Assembly (NCBI GenBank): GCA_945901795.1
Contig: CAMDLP010000024.1
Location: 1 to 43,129, forward strand
Reading direction: 5' to 3'
Source: Akkermansia muciniphila
GTDB lineage: Bacteria; Verrucomicrobiota; Verrucomicrobiia; Verrucomicrobiales; Akkermansiaceae
DNA: 43,129 nt
Part shown: piece after piece, positions 1 through 7,674 of the stretch
Position numbering within the stretch: position 1 is the first letter of the stretch
Layout of the letters: each line of letters opens with the position of its first letter
The notes under the pieces: generated by a model
Seen by the model: the letters and a program-made list of their open reading frames with translations, nothing else
Told to the model about the DNA's origin: nothing
Databases searched by the model: none
Made by a program: the position numbers and the translations under genes

Positions 1-2
1 AC

Positions 3-413
3 TTCGATGCGGACCTCGGTCCAGAAGACCCCGGCGAGACATTCGACCTGGCCGGAATCAAGAGCATCCCCCGCGATGCGCTTCGGACTCTGCTCAGGTT
101 CTTGGTTCCTAACAATTCAGTCAGCGCGAAAAAGAGGTGGCGGATGGCCCAGCTCCGGGTGGCGCTCACGGCACACATGCTCAACATCGACGGCATCGGC
201 TCGAAATCGTTTGAAGAGCTGGGGCAAGAACTTGGATGCACGCGGGCTTTGCTCAGCCTCTACAGCCTGCGGATGATCGACGGGCTTGCTATCGACAAAA
301 CCCGAAACGGCAAGTGTCGGCGATCACGAGAGGTATATCGGCAGAGCGCCACCGAAGTGCACCGTCGCCAAGGCCACAGGATGAAGCAGGATGTCGCTGC
401 CGAGGTTTTGTGA
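3..413 (+). CDS. Phage-associated hypothetical protein, HTH-like (5' end outside window)
   Basis: The frame is open from the window edge, so the true start lies upstream; 136 residues are visible. The middle (about residues 65-95, around SFEELGQELGCTRALLSLYS) reads like a helix-turn-helix: a helix, a Gly-Cys turn and a second helix rich in Ser and Leu. The C-terminus is basic (RRSREVYRQ, HRRQGHRMK). It sits directly upstream of a small-terminase-like gene on the same strand, which suggests a late regulator or packaging accessory of a prophage. I do not recognise the family. That it is a gene rests on sensible composition and context; the function is inference. Confidence 0.55.
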   Translation, partial: FDADLGPEDPGETFDLAGIKSIPRDALRTLLRFLVPNNSVSAKKRWRMAQLRVALTAHMLNIDGIGSKSFEELGQELGCTRALLSLYSLRMIDGLAIDKTRNGKCRRSREVYRQSATEVHRRQGHRMKQDVAAEVL

Positions 414-586
414 TGATGGACAGCGGCGAGGGACTCAAAGCCCTTCACGGGGCATCCTCGGGCAGCACGGGCTATGTCAGACTGCCCTATTACCCACCTC
501 CCGATTGAGGGGCTTGCCCGCAGTTCCGCCTCATCGGGAGATGTCCGAGAGCAAGGCATCGATTTTTGACTACCCGCCACCAGTGG

Positions 587-1111
587 ATGCCAGCCAAGAA
601 AAAAGCCCTGAAGCCAGTGAACCTCTCGGCCATCGCCAAGGAGCACGGATTGACCCGGGAAACCGTCCGCAAGTGGCGCGACGAGGGACTCGACATCGCC
701 TCCCCGAAGGCCATCAAGGCGCGGATGGAAAACATGCGCCGTCAATCACCGGCCCTCGAAGGGGAATCGCTGTCCGAGGCACGCCGGAGAAAAATGGTCG
801 CCGACGCAAACCGCTCCGAACTACTCACGCGGAAAGAGCGCGGCGAGTTTGTCCAGGCATCTACCGCCGCCGCCGCGATTGAACTTTTAACTCGCCACGT
901 TGAGATTGTTTGGAAACAGCTGCCGCGAGAACTTCCAGGCAGGCTCGAAGGTCTTTCGCCTGCGGACATGATGAAGGTTATCACGCACCACGTAGACCGC
1001 GAATTGATCCCGCGCCTGAACCTCCTGATCCGCGCGGCAGAAAAAGACATGCAGCTGCCCCCGCAAGATCTTGAAGCATATCTCCAACACGCCGCCCAAT
1101 ACGACAAATGA
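587..1111 (+). CDS. Phage terminase small subunit-like protein (Nu1-type HTH)
   Basis: Likely the DNA-recognition (small) subunit of a phage packaging terminase. Near the N-terminus LSAIAKEHGLTRETVRKWRD is a clear helix-turn-helix, as in Nu1-type small terminases. It is followed by a charged helix (SEARRRKMVADANRSELLTRKERGE) of the kind seen after the winged helix in these proteins, and a helical C-terminal half. The length (174 aa) is normal for the family. I chose ATG 587; an in-frame TTG at 566 would add seven residues. The stop overlaps the next start (ATGA at 1108-1111), the arrangement expected for small followed by large terminase genes. No experiment or search supports the name; the HTH is visible and the role is inferred. 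Confidence 0.6.
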   Translation: MPAKKKALKPVNLSAIAKEHGLTRETVRKWRDEGLDIASPKAIKARMENMRRQSPALEGESLSEARRRKMVADANRSELLTRKERGEFVQASTAAAAIELLTRHVEIVWKQLPRELPGRLEGLSPADMMKVITHHVDRELIPRLNLLIRAAEKDMQLPPQDLEAYLQHAAQYDK

Positions 1112-1305
1112 CTGCCACCGCCACCCGCCGCCATCGCCAAGTCAACCGGCTACTCGCTGTTTTCCGCGAAGCATTCAAGCCACCTTACGCCGATTCAATC
1201 GCGGTTCCTGCGGCACCCAGCGCAGCACGTCATGGGTCCGGCCAGCCTGATACATCGCGCGCGGATCGCGGACCACCATTCCCTCGCCGCCAGCGGCAAC
1301 GATAG
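1108..1305 (+). pseudogene. Terminase large subunit (GpA-like), N-terminal stub
   Basis: The first 26 codons (MTATATRRHRQVNRLLAVF then REAFKPP) resemble the N-terminus of lambda gpA-type large terminases, and they start with an ATGA overlap to the small subunit. From about 1186 the translation loses all resemblance and becomes Pro/Arg/Ser-rich, because it reads antisense through the ligase gene on the other strand. A full large terminase has over 550 residues with Walker A and nuclease domains; none is present. I conclude the gene was cut by a deletion or rearrangement at about 1186. The stub is visible; the terminase identity rests on a short segment plus gene order. Confidence 0.5.
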
Positions 1306-1708
1306 CGTCGGCAGCATCGAGCAGGTGCTTTGTATCGCGGCACCGCTCCTGGCGCACCAGCGAGGCGTGAGCGGGCAAATTGACGTATTGGAGGAATTTG
1401 TAACGGGCCTTGAACGGCGCGACCATTTCCGGCGCGTCGAACACCTGGAACGTCAGCCCGCGCCAGCCTGCCGAGATCCGGGCTTGGATCGTGTTGAACT
1501 CGCCCCGGCCGGCGAACAGCTCGCCGTCGAGCGCGACCGCGGGCATCCCTTTTTTGAACCACTCGGGAGCGGCGAAGACATTGCCCTCGCGGGAGATGAA
1601 TTCCGATCCCGTCCACATCATCCGCCAGCCGTCCAATTTCTCCGACATCAGGAACCCCTCGCAGGCGGAGCCGCCATAGTCTCGGAGCAAGGTGAAATCC
1701 ATGTTCAA
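1175..1708 (-). CDS. ATP-dependent DNA ligase, adenylation domain only (short or truncated)
   Basis: The nucleotidyltransferase core of an ATP-dependent DNA ligase is plain: motif I SEKLDGWRMMW with the lysine that becomes adenylated (about residue 23), motif III ALDGELFAGRGEF (about residues 59-71) and motif IV GGEGMVVRDP (about residues 139-148). The protein ends shortly after, at VLRWVPQEPRLNRRKVA, without a clear motif V lysine pair and without an OB-fold domain; usual minimal ligases have 250 or more residues. The last codons come from antisense of the terminase stub, so the gene was probably cut at about 1186. Alternatively this is a very small phage ligase with a natural basic end. Start ATG 1708; an ATG two codons downstream is possible. 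It is convergent to the terminase genes. Confidence 0.65.
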   Translation of the reverse strand: MNMDFTLLRDYGGSACEGFLMSEKLDGWRMMWTGSEFISREGNVFAAPEWFKKGMPAVALDGELFAGRGEFNTIQARISAGWRGLTFQVFDAPEMVAPFKARYKFLQYVNLPAHASLVRQERCRDTKHLLDAADAIVAAGGEGMVVRDPRAMYQAGRTHDVLRWVPQEPRLNRRKVA

Positions 1709-1768
1709 AAGCTACGATTTCCACCGTCGAAAACAAGGTCTATTTGACAGCGGCGGAAAGGTGTCCCC

Positions 1769-1990
1769 ATGGCCAACCACCGCAAAATCCCCGCTGACCT
1801 CGACCTCGCCGAACGCGCATCGTTCTACGGCGTTTGCGAGAGGACCGTTAGACGCTGGCATAATGCCGGGGCTTCCTTGGCCGATCCGTGCTCGGTCGCG
1901 CTGCACCTCGCCAGCCAAAAATCACCGGCCCCCGCAGCGGTCGCCGCCGTCCGAAAAATCCTTTCTGCCGAACTCCACACCCTCACCTAA
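1769..1990 (+). CDS. Small phage-type HTH protein
   Basis: This 73-aa protein has an N-terminal helix-turn-helix (LDLAERASFYGVCERTVRRWH, about residues 11-31), the arrangement used by small phage DNA-binding proteins to recognise a pac site or operator. The C-terminal half is Ala-rich and helical. A good Shine-Dalgarno-like GGAAAGG lies at 1755-1761, seven bases before ATG 1769, and supports the start. It is the first of four closely spaced plus-strand genes ending at the terminator at 3212, and is divergent from the ligase gene. The role is inferred only from the HTH and the phage context. Confidence 0.6.
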   Translation: MANHRKIPADLDLAERASFYGVCERTVRRWHNAGASLADPCSVALHLASQKSPAPAAVAAVRKILSAELHTLT

Positions 1991-1994
1991 CAGC

Positions 1995-2492
1995 ATGCCA
2001 CTACCATCACCCGACCAATTTCTCGCCAAGCTCGCATCGGACCCAGCCGCTGCAGCTGCCTTTGACCGCGCCACCCAGCGCGATACTCCAGGCAAATCCC
2101 GCAAGGATGCCGTCCATGCCTGCCACCGGCTCGCCACCACCACCCTCGCCGAGATCGCCGCCAACAAGGCCAAGCTCATCGCCGCCCGCCAGAAAATCGC
2201 CGCGCTCGAAGCCGCCAGGATCACGAACTCCCGCTTGCGATCATCGCTGGCAACCACCCGCGCCAAGCTCGCCGTGCTCGCCAAGGCATCGCCGCCCAAC
2301 CCCGCCTGCCGCTTCGCTGGCGCGTCCGATGCGCTCGTTAAACAAGCCGCCACACATCGAAGCTCACCCGCCGCCGACAGGATCGAAGCCCGCGCCGAGC
2401 TCGAAAAGCGCGGTTTCACCGTCACCGCCGAAGGCATCCTTTCGAGGTCAATCCGTGGCGGCCGCGCCTTCAAACAATCTCTCAAATCCTAA
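1995..2492 (+). CDS. Phage-region hypothetical protein, Ala-rich coiled coil
   Basis: This 165-aa protein starts at ATG 1995, four bases after the stop of the HTH gene. Residues about 45-100 (TLAEIAANKAKLIAARQKI and onward) form a long Ala/Leu/Lys helix with coiled-coil character. The C-terminal part (ARAELEKRGFTVTAEGILS) looks like a small folded end. I do not recognise the family. Tight packing with its neighbours and a coherent amino-acid composition, compared with the Pro/Ser-rich translation of the overlapping plus frame, support it as the coding frame. Function unknown; possibly an accessory protein of the element. Confidence 0.5.
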   Translation: MPLPSPDQFLAKLASDPAAAAAFDRATQRDTPGKSRKDAVHACHRLATTTLAEIAANKAKLIAARQKIAALEAARITNSRLRSSLATTRAKLAVLAKASPPNPACRFAGASDALVKQAATHRSSPAADRIEARAELEKRGFTVTAEGILSRSIRGGRAFKQSLKS

Positions 2493-2504
2493 CACATCAT
2501 CAAA

Positions 2505-3029
2505 ATGCACACATCGAAATTCATCTCATCCGCCAGGCCATCCGCCACCGCCAAAAAACAAATCGCCGAGGCCCAGGCTCGGATTGCAACCCTCCTGGGC
2601 ATCGTCACCGCCACCGAGCCCGACGCCGGGGGCCGGATTTCGGCGTTGCACCTTGCCGCCGACGCCGCCGAGCAAGTGTTTTATGCCTCCCCAACCACTG
2701 CAAACGCGGAGATTTTCCACGACGCGCTGGTCCGGTCCCGCGACGCCGAGGTTTCTTTCGAGCGCATCAATCGCGCGATTCACCGCCTTTTCCCAGCCTG
2801 CCACGAAGCGGCCCAGCCAGCCGCGCTTGAGATCCTCGACTCAGCCATCGCCGCGCTCAACGCCGAGGCCGCTACAGCCTCGGCAAACGTCGCTAAAAGC
2901 TCAACGGTGTTTTCCGACATCGGCAGCATCGAAGCCGCCCGCGCTGCAGCAGTCGCCGGACTTGAAAGCCATCGCGCCGAAATCAGCCGCGACGCGCTCG
3001 GATGGTTGGCGAGTTTCGGCCATGCCTGA
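2505..3029 (+). CDS. Phage-region hypothetical protein, Ala-rich helical
   Basis: This 174-aa protein starts 12 bases after the preceding stop. It is almost wholly helical by composition (Ala about one quarter), with repeated amphipathic stretches such as KKQIAEAQARIATLLG near the N-terminus and IEAARAAAVAGLESHRAEI near the C-terminus. There is no signal peptide, membrane segment or metal motif. The next gene overlaps its last codons. The family is not recognised; the style matches small structural or scaffold-like proteins of degraded prophages, but that is only context. Confidence 0.5.
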   Translation: MHTSKFISSARPSATAKKQIAEAQARIATLLGIVTATEPDAGGRISALHLAADAAEQVFYASPTTANAEIFHDALVRSRDAEVSFERINRAIHRLFPACHEAAQPAALEILDSAIAALNAEAATASANVAKSSTVFSDIGSIEAARAAAVAGLESHRAEISRDALGWLASFGHA

Positions 3030-3213
3030 AAACTCTGATCTGGCCGCCGGGTGGCGGCCAGCTCAACCGCCGTCGTCAGCAAAAAATGCTCATTCGTTTC
3101 CGCTGACGGCGGCACCCCCCTTCCGCAGGCCATCGGACCGCCAAGACCCGTTCACTCTGAAGCGGCAGCCGTCGCCAGCTCGCCCAGCCTTGACCGAGTG
3201 GTCAGGCACCTAA
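3022..3213 (+). CDS. Small hypothetical ORF at the end of the prophage cluster
   Basis: A 63-aa reading frame starts at ATG 3022 inside the end of the preceding gene (8-base overlap) and stops at 3213, at the foot of a strong terminator. It is rich in Pro, Ser and Ala (AQPPSSAKNAHSFPL) and has no recognisable domain. The overlap and its end exactly at the terminator are the only arguments that it is translated; it could also be a decayed end of a longer gene. Confidence 0.3.
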   Translation: MPENSDLAAGWRPAQPPSSAKNAHSFPLTAAPPFRRPSDRQDPFTLKRQPSPARPALTEWSGT

Positions 3214-3245
3214 GCCCGCCACCTTCACCGTGGCGGGCTTTTTTG
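3212..3245 (+). terminator. Rho-independent terminator of the prophage cluster
   Basis: A perfect 11-bp stem (AAGCCCGCCAC at 3212-3222 and GTGGCGGGCTT at 3230-3240) with the 7-base loop CTTCACC is followed by a run of T. It closes the plus-strand cluster 1769-3213 and is the clearest terminator in the window. Confidence 0.9.
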
Positions 3246-3386
3246 TGCCGGGGCTGCTCGCCCGCGCGCGCGAGGAGTAGGCGGTTTTTGGTTCGTCGTG
3301 ACACGCAAGTGTCCACAGTTGGTGTCCACAATGGGGAATTTTTCGTTAGGCTCTTCTCCGAAACCCTTGTGGGAGTAAGGCCAAAA

Positions 3387-3461
3387 TGGCTCCGGCGCGT
3401 GGGATCGAACCACGGACCTAGTGATTAACAGTCACCCGCTCTGCCGCTGAGCTACGCCGGA
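3387..3461 (-). tRNA. tRNA-Asn (GTT)
   Basis: On the minus strand the acceptor arms TCCGGCG and CGCCGGA pair perfectly around a cloverleaf with D-arm sequence TAGCTCAGCGGCAGAGC, anticodon loop CTGTTAA (anticodon GTT, Asn) and T-arm CGTGGTTCGATCCCACG. The discriminator is G and the 3' CCA is encoded (3387-3389). The 3' end points towards the prophage remnant at 1-3213, as expected if the element integrated into the 3' end of this tRNA gene. Confidence 0.95.
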
Positions 3462-3599
3462 CTTTGCTCCTCTCGGACGCGGGCGGACCTTGGGATTCAC
3501 GGACCTCTTGTGGCAAGGGAAAAATACTTAAGGTCTGTAAAAATCCCCCGCCCGGTCGATTTGCCGCCGATCCCGATGCGATGGAGCCGTCGCCGCGAG

Positions 3600-3800
3600 C
3601 TAGCCGCCCGCCGCCAAGGTGACGATCTCGACCCGTGCTCCGTTCTGGATCAGGACGCTTGGATAGTCGCGGGGAAAAACGGCCTGCTCGTTGAGCTCCA
3701 CGACGACGGGTTTGCCGCCGAAGCCGATGCTTTCGAGCAAGTCGTCCAGCGTCATCGCTGCTTCGAGTTCGTAGGGGTGACCGTTGAGTTGAATTTTCAT
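3600..3800 (-). CDS. thiS: Sulfur carrier protein ThiS
   Basis: This 66-aa protein has the ubiquitin-like beta-grasp pattern of ThiS: MKIQLNGHPYELE at the start, the helix TLDDLLESIG, the core GKPVVVELNEQAVFPRDY and the diagnostic C-terminal Gly-Gly (AAGG). The terminal glycine is adenylated and thiocarboxylated and gives its sulfur to the thiazole ring of thiamine through ThiG. Start ATG 3800 gives exactly the family length. It lies 11 bases after the DUF2851 gene and is the last gene of that minus-strand operon. ThiF/ThiG are not in the window, so the partner genes must be elsewhere. Confidence 0.88.
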   Translation of the reverse strand: MKIQLNGHPYELEAAMTLDDLLESIGFGGKPVVVELNEQAVFPRDYPSVLIQNGARVEIVTLAAGG

Positions 3801-3811
3801 GGTCAAAAAAA

Positions 3812-5185
3812 TCATCTCCACTGCGCGAGCTGTTCGGGAAAGGGGCAGTTCTGGCAGTCCGAGAAATCCTCGAGGCAAAAGTCCTGATAGACCTGGAGCA
3901 GCGCCTGGTGGTGGCACACCCGCCGCATCCACGGTTCGGAGCCCTTGGTTGAGCCGAACAGCCTGAGCCCGCAGCGCCTCACTTTGTCGTTAGCCGCGGA
4001 ATTCCGCAGTTTGTAGTAAGATTGGAAAGTCATGCCATCCTCGTGCATGGCCAGCGGAGCGAGATGGTTGGCGATCAATTCGAGCGCTTGGGCACGGCCG
4101 AACAAGGCGACCCGCTGCGCGGAGGCGACCGAGGTCAGGGTGTGGCGGTGCGTCCAAAATTCATGATCGAGGGTTTGCAGGAAATCGATCAGCGGCTTGG
4201 CGGCAAAAGGTCGGGCGAGCGCCAGTCGCCGGTATTGCGGCCAGACTTTCACCAGCGCGGCCAATGCTCCCACGCGGCGGTGGGGGTGGTTGGCAGGACG
4301 TTGGCCGTGGGTCTTCCAGGGAATTGCCCACTCGCCGGTCGCCTCGCAGCGGGCGCGGTTTTTCCACCAAGTGTCCCACAAACCGCGGAGATAATCCCGG
4401 GTGTCGGCGGGCGCCTGTTCGTGCAGGTCGGCTGATAGAAACCCGGCGGTTCCGAAAAGAATCGCCTCGGCGGCCTCGCCCTCCGCCTTGAGAAGTCCGA
4501 GCGGGGAGCGTTGTGCCAGCAAGCGCATGGCAAGCGAGTTTCCACGGTATCCCAGAGTCTCGGAGGTCGATTGAAACAAGGCGGCGTCCCGCCCGTGTGC
4601 GTCCGCCGTCCGCAACCAGCGGGCTGCCTTCATCCCGGCACGATAGACCGCAGCCTCTTCCAACAAGCTATCGACCGCGCCGACCGGCATGCCTTTCAAG
4701 GGAGCGACACAACGACCGGGATGGGCGATGGCCACCTCACGCTGCGGACGATTCAATGCATCGGAAAGCTGCAGCTCGCTGATGACCACCTGCGGGACCT
4801 CGCGATGGTCCCAAGTCCGGGTGAAAATCCGCCGCGCGTCCGATTGGAAAACCACGTGCAAGACCACTTCGCCGAACGCCGGGTTGGTGGCATGTCCGTG
4901 CGCCTCCCAGTCGCCAGCCACCGGATCCAGCTCCAAGGGGCCGGTTCGCAATTCACCGTCGATCTCAACCGCCGCCTGGATGAAATCCGGTCCCGCACCA
5001 CGGTTCCATTCGCCGAACTGCACGATTCTAACCTTTCCGCCGGTGGTCGTGCGGAAGTCCCTGCCCAAAGCACCCGCGAACCACAGCGCCTGCAGCTCCA
5101 GCTCAGGAGGCAGCACGCTTGCGGCGGTCTCCGCGAACGCCAGCGGCGGGTGCCATATCGATTCTAGCAAAAATCCGTAAGTCAT
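3812..5185 (-). CDS. DUF2851 family protein
   Basis: This 457-aa protein matches my recollection of the DUF2851 family, found in Bacteroidetes and Verrucomicrobia. The N-terminal half shows GKVRIVQFGEWNRGAGPDF, then TGPLELDPVAGDWEAHGH and GEVVLHVVF, the family pattern of a beta-rich domain with N, D, E and H that could form an active site. The C-terminus holds cysteines (CLEDFSDCQNC) that could bind metal. There is no signal peptide, so it is probably cytoplasmic. The start (ATG 5185) overlaps the stop of the upstream TIGR03790 gene (ATGA), and thiS follows after 11 bases. The biochemical function is unknown. Confidence 0.75.
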   Translation of the reverse strand: MTYGFLLESIWHPPLAFAETAASVLPPELELQALWFAGALGRDFRTTTGGKVRIVQFGEWNRGAGPDFIQAAVEIDGELRTGPLELDPVAGDWEAHGHATNPAFGEVVLHVVFQSDARRIFTRTWDHREVPQVVISELQLSDALNRPQREVAIAHPGRCVAPLKGMPVGAVDSLLEEAAVYRAGMKAARWLRTADAHGRDAALFQSTSETLGYRGNSLAMRLLAQRSPLGLLKAEGEAAEAILFGTAGFLSADLHEQAPADTRDYLRGLWDTWWKNRARCEATGEWAIPWKTHGQRPANHPHRRVGALAALVKVWPQYRRLALARPFAAKPLIDFLQTLDHEFWTHRHTLTSVASAQRVALFGRAQALELIANHLAPLAMHEDGMTFQSYYKLRNSAANDKVRRCGLRLFGSTKGSEPWMRRVCHHQALLQVYQDFCLEDFSDCQNCPFPEQLAQWR

Positions 5186-6804
5186 TTCAAATTTCCAGTG
5201 GCTTCAGGCTTGATCACGGCAGGTCCCTTGGACGGGTCCGCCGGCGGCGGCGGCGGCGGATCGAGTATATCGAGCCAGCCTTTCAAGGCATCCGCCTCCG
5301 GTATCGGCCCGTAGAACATTTGGGCGTCCCGCAGGCCGCGCACCGCCAGATCCTTGCGATTCGCCGTGCGATCGATAGAAATCAGATGGAAATCACCGCG
5401 AAGCTTGTCCTCGGTTTTCGCGTAATAGGTCTTCGCCGTGCGGAACCATTGGCTGGCTCCTCCAGGATCTCCCTGCTGGAGCAAATCAAGCCCGATGGTT
5501 TCTGCGAGAACTCCGCTTTTCATCCGCTCCGCCGCCTTCTCCAGCTGCTTTCCCCGCTCGCGCGGATCCGTCTTCCACTCGATGGCCGCCGCTCTCAGCG
5601 CGCGGAACTCGATGTCTCCATCCTGCTTCATTCCGCCACCATCAAAATGCCGGAACGGCCGGTATAACGGATCACCCAGCACCACGCCTTGCCACGAGGT
5701 CACCGGCATGGCCATCCAGCAGGCCTCGCCAAACGAGTAGCCGGCAAGCAGCCTTTGGTGAAGGATGCTGAAATCGTGGGTCAGGTGGAGATACGGCTCA
5801 TAGACGTTTCCGATAGTCACGGCAGCGCCTTTTTCCAACAGCGCTCCGCTCCAGTTTTTCGCTCTGTTTGAAAGCTGCTCCGCGCTGAACGAATGTAAAT
5901 GCATCGCCACGGCCCCCTTCCGGAATTGGAAGCGGTTGTTCAGAAATGGCCCGCTCACGTTCCAGTCATACCAGCCGTAATAAAGCGCCGCGTCCGTCAT
6001 CGGATAGTTCTTCGGCAGCGTGTCATTGTAGCGGTCCACCACCGTCGGAATGCCCGCCTGGAAATCGGTCTTCACGACCGATTCCAGCCACTGGTCTCCC
6101 TGCGGAAACTTGTTGGCGATGTCCACGTAGGCGCGCCCCCACAGGCCGGTTTTCTCCGCCTCGACCGCGTCGCGGATCATCCTCTCACAAGTCGCGTAGC
6201 TCGGGGCGTCGATCCGCGCCGTCAACACCAGAAACGGCAGGTTTACGTCAGCGATCGACTTTTCGCTTTGGTAAAATTTGTTCTGCAAAACCCCGTCCAC
6301 CGGCACGCCCTCCACCCCTAACATCGCCAACTCCGAATCCACCGATGCCTCGTCGCGCCCAGCCACCGGATTCTGCGGATTGGGAGGAACCGGCGGCGCT
6401 CCAGGCTTCGGCGCAGGCTTCGGCACTGGTTGGATCCGCAGCGGCACGCCGCGCACCGTGACCAGCACGCGGATCCGGTTGACGCTGGGCAACGTCACTC
6501 CCCCCGCGTCCTTCTGGCGCTTCCACCAGCGCCGGCTCTCGAATTCCCAGCGCAGCGGTTTCAAAATCCATTTCTCGAAATCCTCGCGCGAAATGTCAGC
6601 GGCGGCCGGCATGTCCAGCGCGATGAGGTTCTCCGCCGGGATGCCCCGCGCATCACGATACATTTCCGCCAGCTTCCGGGATTCAGGCACCGCGTGATTG
6701 TAAAGCACCGCCACGGATTCGGGCGATATCGCAGCGCTCGAATCCAACGGAAATCCCATCAGTAGAAGCAAAACCCGTGCGAAAATTCTCATCGCGCGAA
6801 GCAT
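5182..6804 (-). CDS. TIGR03790 family exported protein
   Basis: This 540-aa protein begins with a signal peptide (MRIFARVLLLLMGFPLDSSA) and then the TIGR03790 pattern: SVAVLYNHAVPESRKLAEMY, RGIPAENLIALDMP, and later RIRVLVTVRGVPLRI. The family occurs in Planctomycetes, Verrucomicrobia and Myxobacteria; its fold is probably peptidase-like and its function unknown. The C-terminal 150 residues look like TPR-like helices (GVLAETIGLDLLQQGDPGGA) and end in a proline run. Start ATG 6804; ATG 6792 (four codons in) fits the signal peptide equally well. It is the first gene of a coupled operon with DUF2851 and thiS. The location is the periplasm or outside. Confidence 0.78.
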   Translation of the reverse strand: MLRAMRIFARVLLLLMGFPLDSSAAISPESVAVLYNHAVPESRKLAEMYRDARGIPAENLIALDMPAAADISREDFEKWILKPLRWEFESRRWWKRQKDAGGVTLPSVNRIRVLVTVRGVPLRIQPVPKPAPKPGAPPVPPNPQNPVAGRDEASVDSELAMLGVEGVPVDGVLQNKFYQSEKSIADVNLPFLVLTARIDAPSYATCERMIRDAVEAEKTGLWGRAYVDIANKFPQGDQWLESVVKTDFQAGIPTVVDRYNDTLPKNYPMTDAALYYGWYDWNVSGPFLNNRFQFRKGAVAMHLHSFSAEQLSNRAKNWSGALLEKGAAVTIGNVYEPYLHLTHDFSILHQRLLAGYSFGEACWMAMPVTSWQGVVLGDPLYRPFRHFDGGGMKQDGDIEFRALRAAAIEWKTDPRERGKQLEKAAERMKSGVLAETIGLDLLQQGDPGGASQWFRTAKTYYAKTEDKLRGDFHLISIDRTANRKDLAVRGLRDAQMFYGPIPEADALKGWLDILDPPPPPPADPSKGPAVIKPEATGNLK

Positions 6805-6840
6805 GCCCGGATACCCGGATCATGCAAGACCCAGCGCAGT

Positions 6841-7626
6841 TTATAGCGAAATCCGCAGCCCGTCCCAAGCCATCCGCACCCCGGCGGGGAGTTCCCGGGA
6901 AATCGATGCGACGTCATACTCGTGGCTCAAATGCGTCAACCAAGTCTCCTTCGCCCCTACCTCCGCCGCCGCGTCCAAGGCCTCGGCCAGCGTGAAATGC
7001 GTCGGATGCTCCGCCGTCCGCAGCGCATCGACGATTAGAATATCGACCCCCCGCAGCATTCGCATCGTCTCCTCCGGAATCCGCTTCACGTCCGGCAAAT
7101 ACGCCGTTTTCCCCGATCCCGGCCACTCGAACTGATAACCGATCGTTTCCACCGCAGCGTGCTCGACGGGCAGCGGCGTCACCTTCAGGTCGCCATAAAA
7201 AAACGGCCCGTCGATGATCCGCACATCCGGCCTGACATAGCCGTCGGTCACGTTTTCAGGCGAAAAAGCCCAGCCGAACATGGTCTTCAACGCCTCCATG
7301 CAACCCTCCGTCGCATGCATCGGCAGGGGGCTCTTTTTCCGCCAGCAAAACGCCCGCAACTCGTCAAATCCCGCCACGTGATCGAGATGCGCATGGGTGT
7401 AAATCACCGCGTCGATCGCCCGCAACCCCTCCCGCAGCGCCTGCATCCGCAAATCCGGCCCCGAGTCCACCAGCAGGGTCTGATCCCCCGCCCGCACCAC
7501 CACCGACGACCTAAACCGCTTGTTTTTCGGGTCATCCGAGGTGCAAACCGGACAATCGCAACCAATCACCGGCACCCCCACCGAGGTTCCCGTACCAAGA
7601 AATGTTAAGGAAAATTCCGCCGCCAT
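6841..7626 (-). CDS. Metallo-beta-lactamase-fold hydrolase (PhnP/RNase Z-like)
   Basis: This 261-aa protein has the motif THAHLDHVAG that binds the two metal ions in MBL-fold phosphodiesterases, the N-terminal core SLTFLGTGTSVGVPVIGC followed by the CxCPVC cysteine pattern, and a late HLSHEYD histidine motif. The Cys-rich N-terminus (CDCPVCTSDDPKNKRFR) is typical of the PhnP-like branch, which cleaves cyclic phosphodiesters. The exact substrate cannot be read from sequence; there are no phn genes nearby. I chose ATG 7626 (MAAEFSL); ATG 7650 would add eight residues. The frame stays open far upstream, but that part is antisense to recN. It is divergent from recN with 48 bases between. Confidence 0.82.
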   Translation of the reverse strand: MAAEFSLTFLGTGTSVGVPVIGCDCPVCTSDDPKNKRFRSSVVVRAGDQTLLVDSGPDLRMQALREGLRAIDAVIYTHAHLDHVAGFDELRAFCWRKKSPLPMHATEGCMEALKTMFGWAFSPENVTDGYVRPDVRIIDGPFFYGDLKVTPLPVEHAAVETIGYQFEWPGSGKTAYLPDVKRIPEETMRMLRGVDILIVDALRTAEHPTHFTLAEALDAAAEVGAKETWLTHLSHEYDVASISRELPAGVRMAWDGLRISL

Positions 7627-7674
7627 TGCTTCCTGCGCCGACCCTTGCATACTGCCCGGCGTTCCGCAAAACGA

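Noticed and set aside
1888-3213. A 441-residue plus-strand open frame across the prophage genes
   Set aside because: Its translation is almost only Pro, Ser, Arg and Thr, the pattern of a wrong frame in GC-rich DNA. The three genes in the other frames have sensible composition and spacing. Only its last 63 codons are kept as a possible small gene.
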